Below, one piece after another: positions 6,407-6,977 of a stretch of DNA of 6,977 nt (position 1 is its first letter; each line of letters begins with the position of its first letter). Source of the DNA: Gemmatimonadota bacterium (GTDB taxonomy: Bacteria; Gemmatimonadota; Gemmatimonadetes; Longimicrobiales; Gaopeijiaceae). The stretch covers positions 1-6,977 of the forward strand of contig JAUQOX010000154.1 in NCBI GenBank assembly GCA_030550695.1, read 5' to 3'. The notes beneath the pieces are model-generated. The model had not been told where the DNA came from. It did no database searches and saw only the letters and a list, made by a program, of their open reading frames with translations. The position numbers and the translations under genes were made by a program.

Positions 6407-6977
6407 GTGGCGGCCCGGGGCAAGGGTCTCCCCCTTCCCATCCTTGTGGCGGCCTGCCTGGGGGCGCTTTCCATCCCTCGCCCCACCGGAGCCCAAGTGC
6501 CCCCCGACGAACCCTGGCGAACCCTGGAGACGGAACATTTCCGTATCGCGTTCCCCGCACCCTTGGAGGATCTGGCCCGGCGTCTGGGCCACCGGGCCGA
6601 GGCCGCCTGGGTCCTCCTGTCCCGGGAGCTTCCCCCGCCGAAAAGGGGGAAGGTGGATGTGGCCCTTTCCGACCACGTGGACTTTCCCAACGGCTTCGCC
6701 AGGATCTACCCGTCCAACCGGATCTACATCTATGCGCCCCCGCCCATGGACCTCCTGGAACTGGCCTTCATGGACGAGTGGCTGGAACTGGTGATGATCC
6801 ATGAGCTGGTCCACATCTTCCATTTGGACCATACCGGACCGGTGGGCGAGTTCCTCCGGCGGGTCATGGGCAGGGTCCCCCTCCACTGGCTGTTCTTTCC
6901 CCAGGCCGCCAGCCCCATCTGGTTGGCCGAGGGGATGGCCGTGCACTACGAGTCGGCCCTCACCGGTGCCGGCCGAC
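6407..6977 (+). CDS. Secreted peptidase MA-like zinc metalloprotease (5' part)
   Basis: The first 190 residues of a gene that continues beyond the right edge. Residues 1-30 look like a signal peptide: MAARGK, a hydrophobic core LPLPILVAACLGALS, then a likely cut near TGA/Q. The body has LETEHFRIAFP (40-50), a start common to peptidase MA-like domains, then the gluzincin motif HELVH (132-136; zinc ligands H132 and H136, catalytic E133) in IHELVHIFHLDHTG, and WLAEGMAVHYES (172-183) with the likely third ligand E175. It probably acts in the periplasm or outside the cell. Related proteins, from general knowledge, often continue into beta-propeller repeats; this cannot be seen here. GTG at 6407 is chosen for AAGGA at 6394-6398 and the signal peptide; TTG 6386 and ATG 6272 are alternatives. 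VAAC (14-17) also fits a lipobox, so it might be a lipoprotein. Confidence 0.85.
   Translation, partial: MAARGKGLPLPILVAACLGALSIPRPTGAQVPPDEPWRTLETEHFRIAFPAPLEDLARRLGHRAEAAWVLLSRELPPPKRGKVDVALSDHVDFPNGFARIYPSNRIYIYAPPPMDLLELAFMDEWLELVMIHELVHIFHLDHTGPVGEFLRRVMGRVPLHWLFFPQAASPIWLAEGMAVHYESALTGAGR

Overview
The window is very GC-rich (roughly 70%), densely packed, and has short intergenic gaps, several GTG/TTG-prone starts and long chance ORFs on the antisense strand. Gene content (M20D amidohydrolase, MurQ, AnmK, a GT-C type membrane glycosyltransferase with the cytoplasmic loop and soluble tail common in environmental bacteria, and a secreted peptidase MA-like gluzincin with an HELVHIFHLDHT-type motif) suggests a Gram-negative environmental bacterium. 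Gemmatimonadota is my best guess, from the style of the peptidase and the glycosyltransferase. This is inference; no rRNA or marker gene is present.

Layout. Positions 1-252 are non-coding as far as I can tell and hold a two-copy 31-bp tandem repeat, each copy forming a small hairpin, followed by a G-rich tract. An M20D amidohydrolase gene (253-1443, minus) follows. A 154-bp divergent intergenic region (1444-1597) separates it from a plus-strand operon of murQ (1598-2497), anmK (2494-3819) and a polytopic glycosyltransferase gene (3816-5576). Both operon junctions are 4-base stop/start overlaps (ATGA, then GTGA). The glycosyltransferase gene converges on an unrecognised glycine-rich, probably membrane-associated protein gene (5614-6228, minus), with a GC-rich hairpin in the 37-bp gap. 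A second divergent region (6229-6406) leads to a secreted zinc metallopeptidase gene that runs off the right edge (6407 onward, plus).

How the genes work together. AnmK and MurQ are consecutive steps of cell-wall sugar recycling: 1,6-anhydro-N-acetylmuramic acid is phosphorylated to MurNAc-6-phosphate and then cleaved to GlcNAc-6-phosphate and D-lactate. The divergent M20D enzyme removes an acyl or aminoacyl group from an unknown substrate and may feed on wall-derived or other N-acylated amino acids. The glycosyltransferase is tightly coupled to anmK but has no known role in recycling. That link is the most unusual feature of the gene order.

No CRISPR array, insertion sequence, tRNA, rRNA or phage gene was seen. 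I do not see a clearly new multi-gene system. The most interesting points are the hairpin repeat with a compensated base pair, the overlapping divergent promoters, and the structured overlap between anmK and the glycosyltransferase gene.
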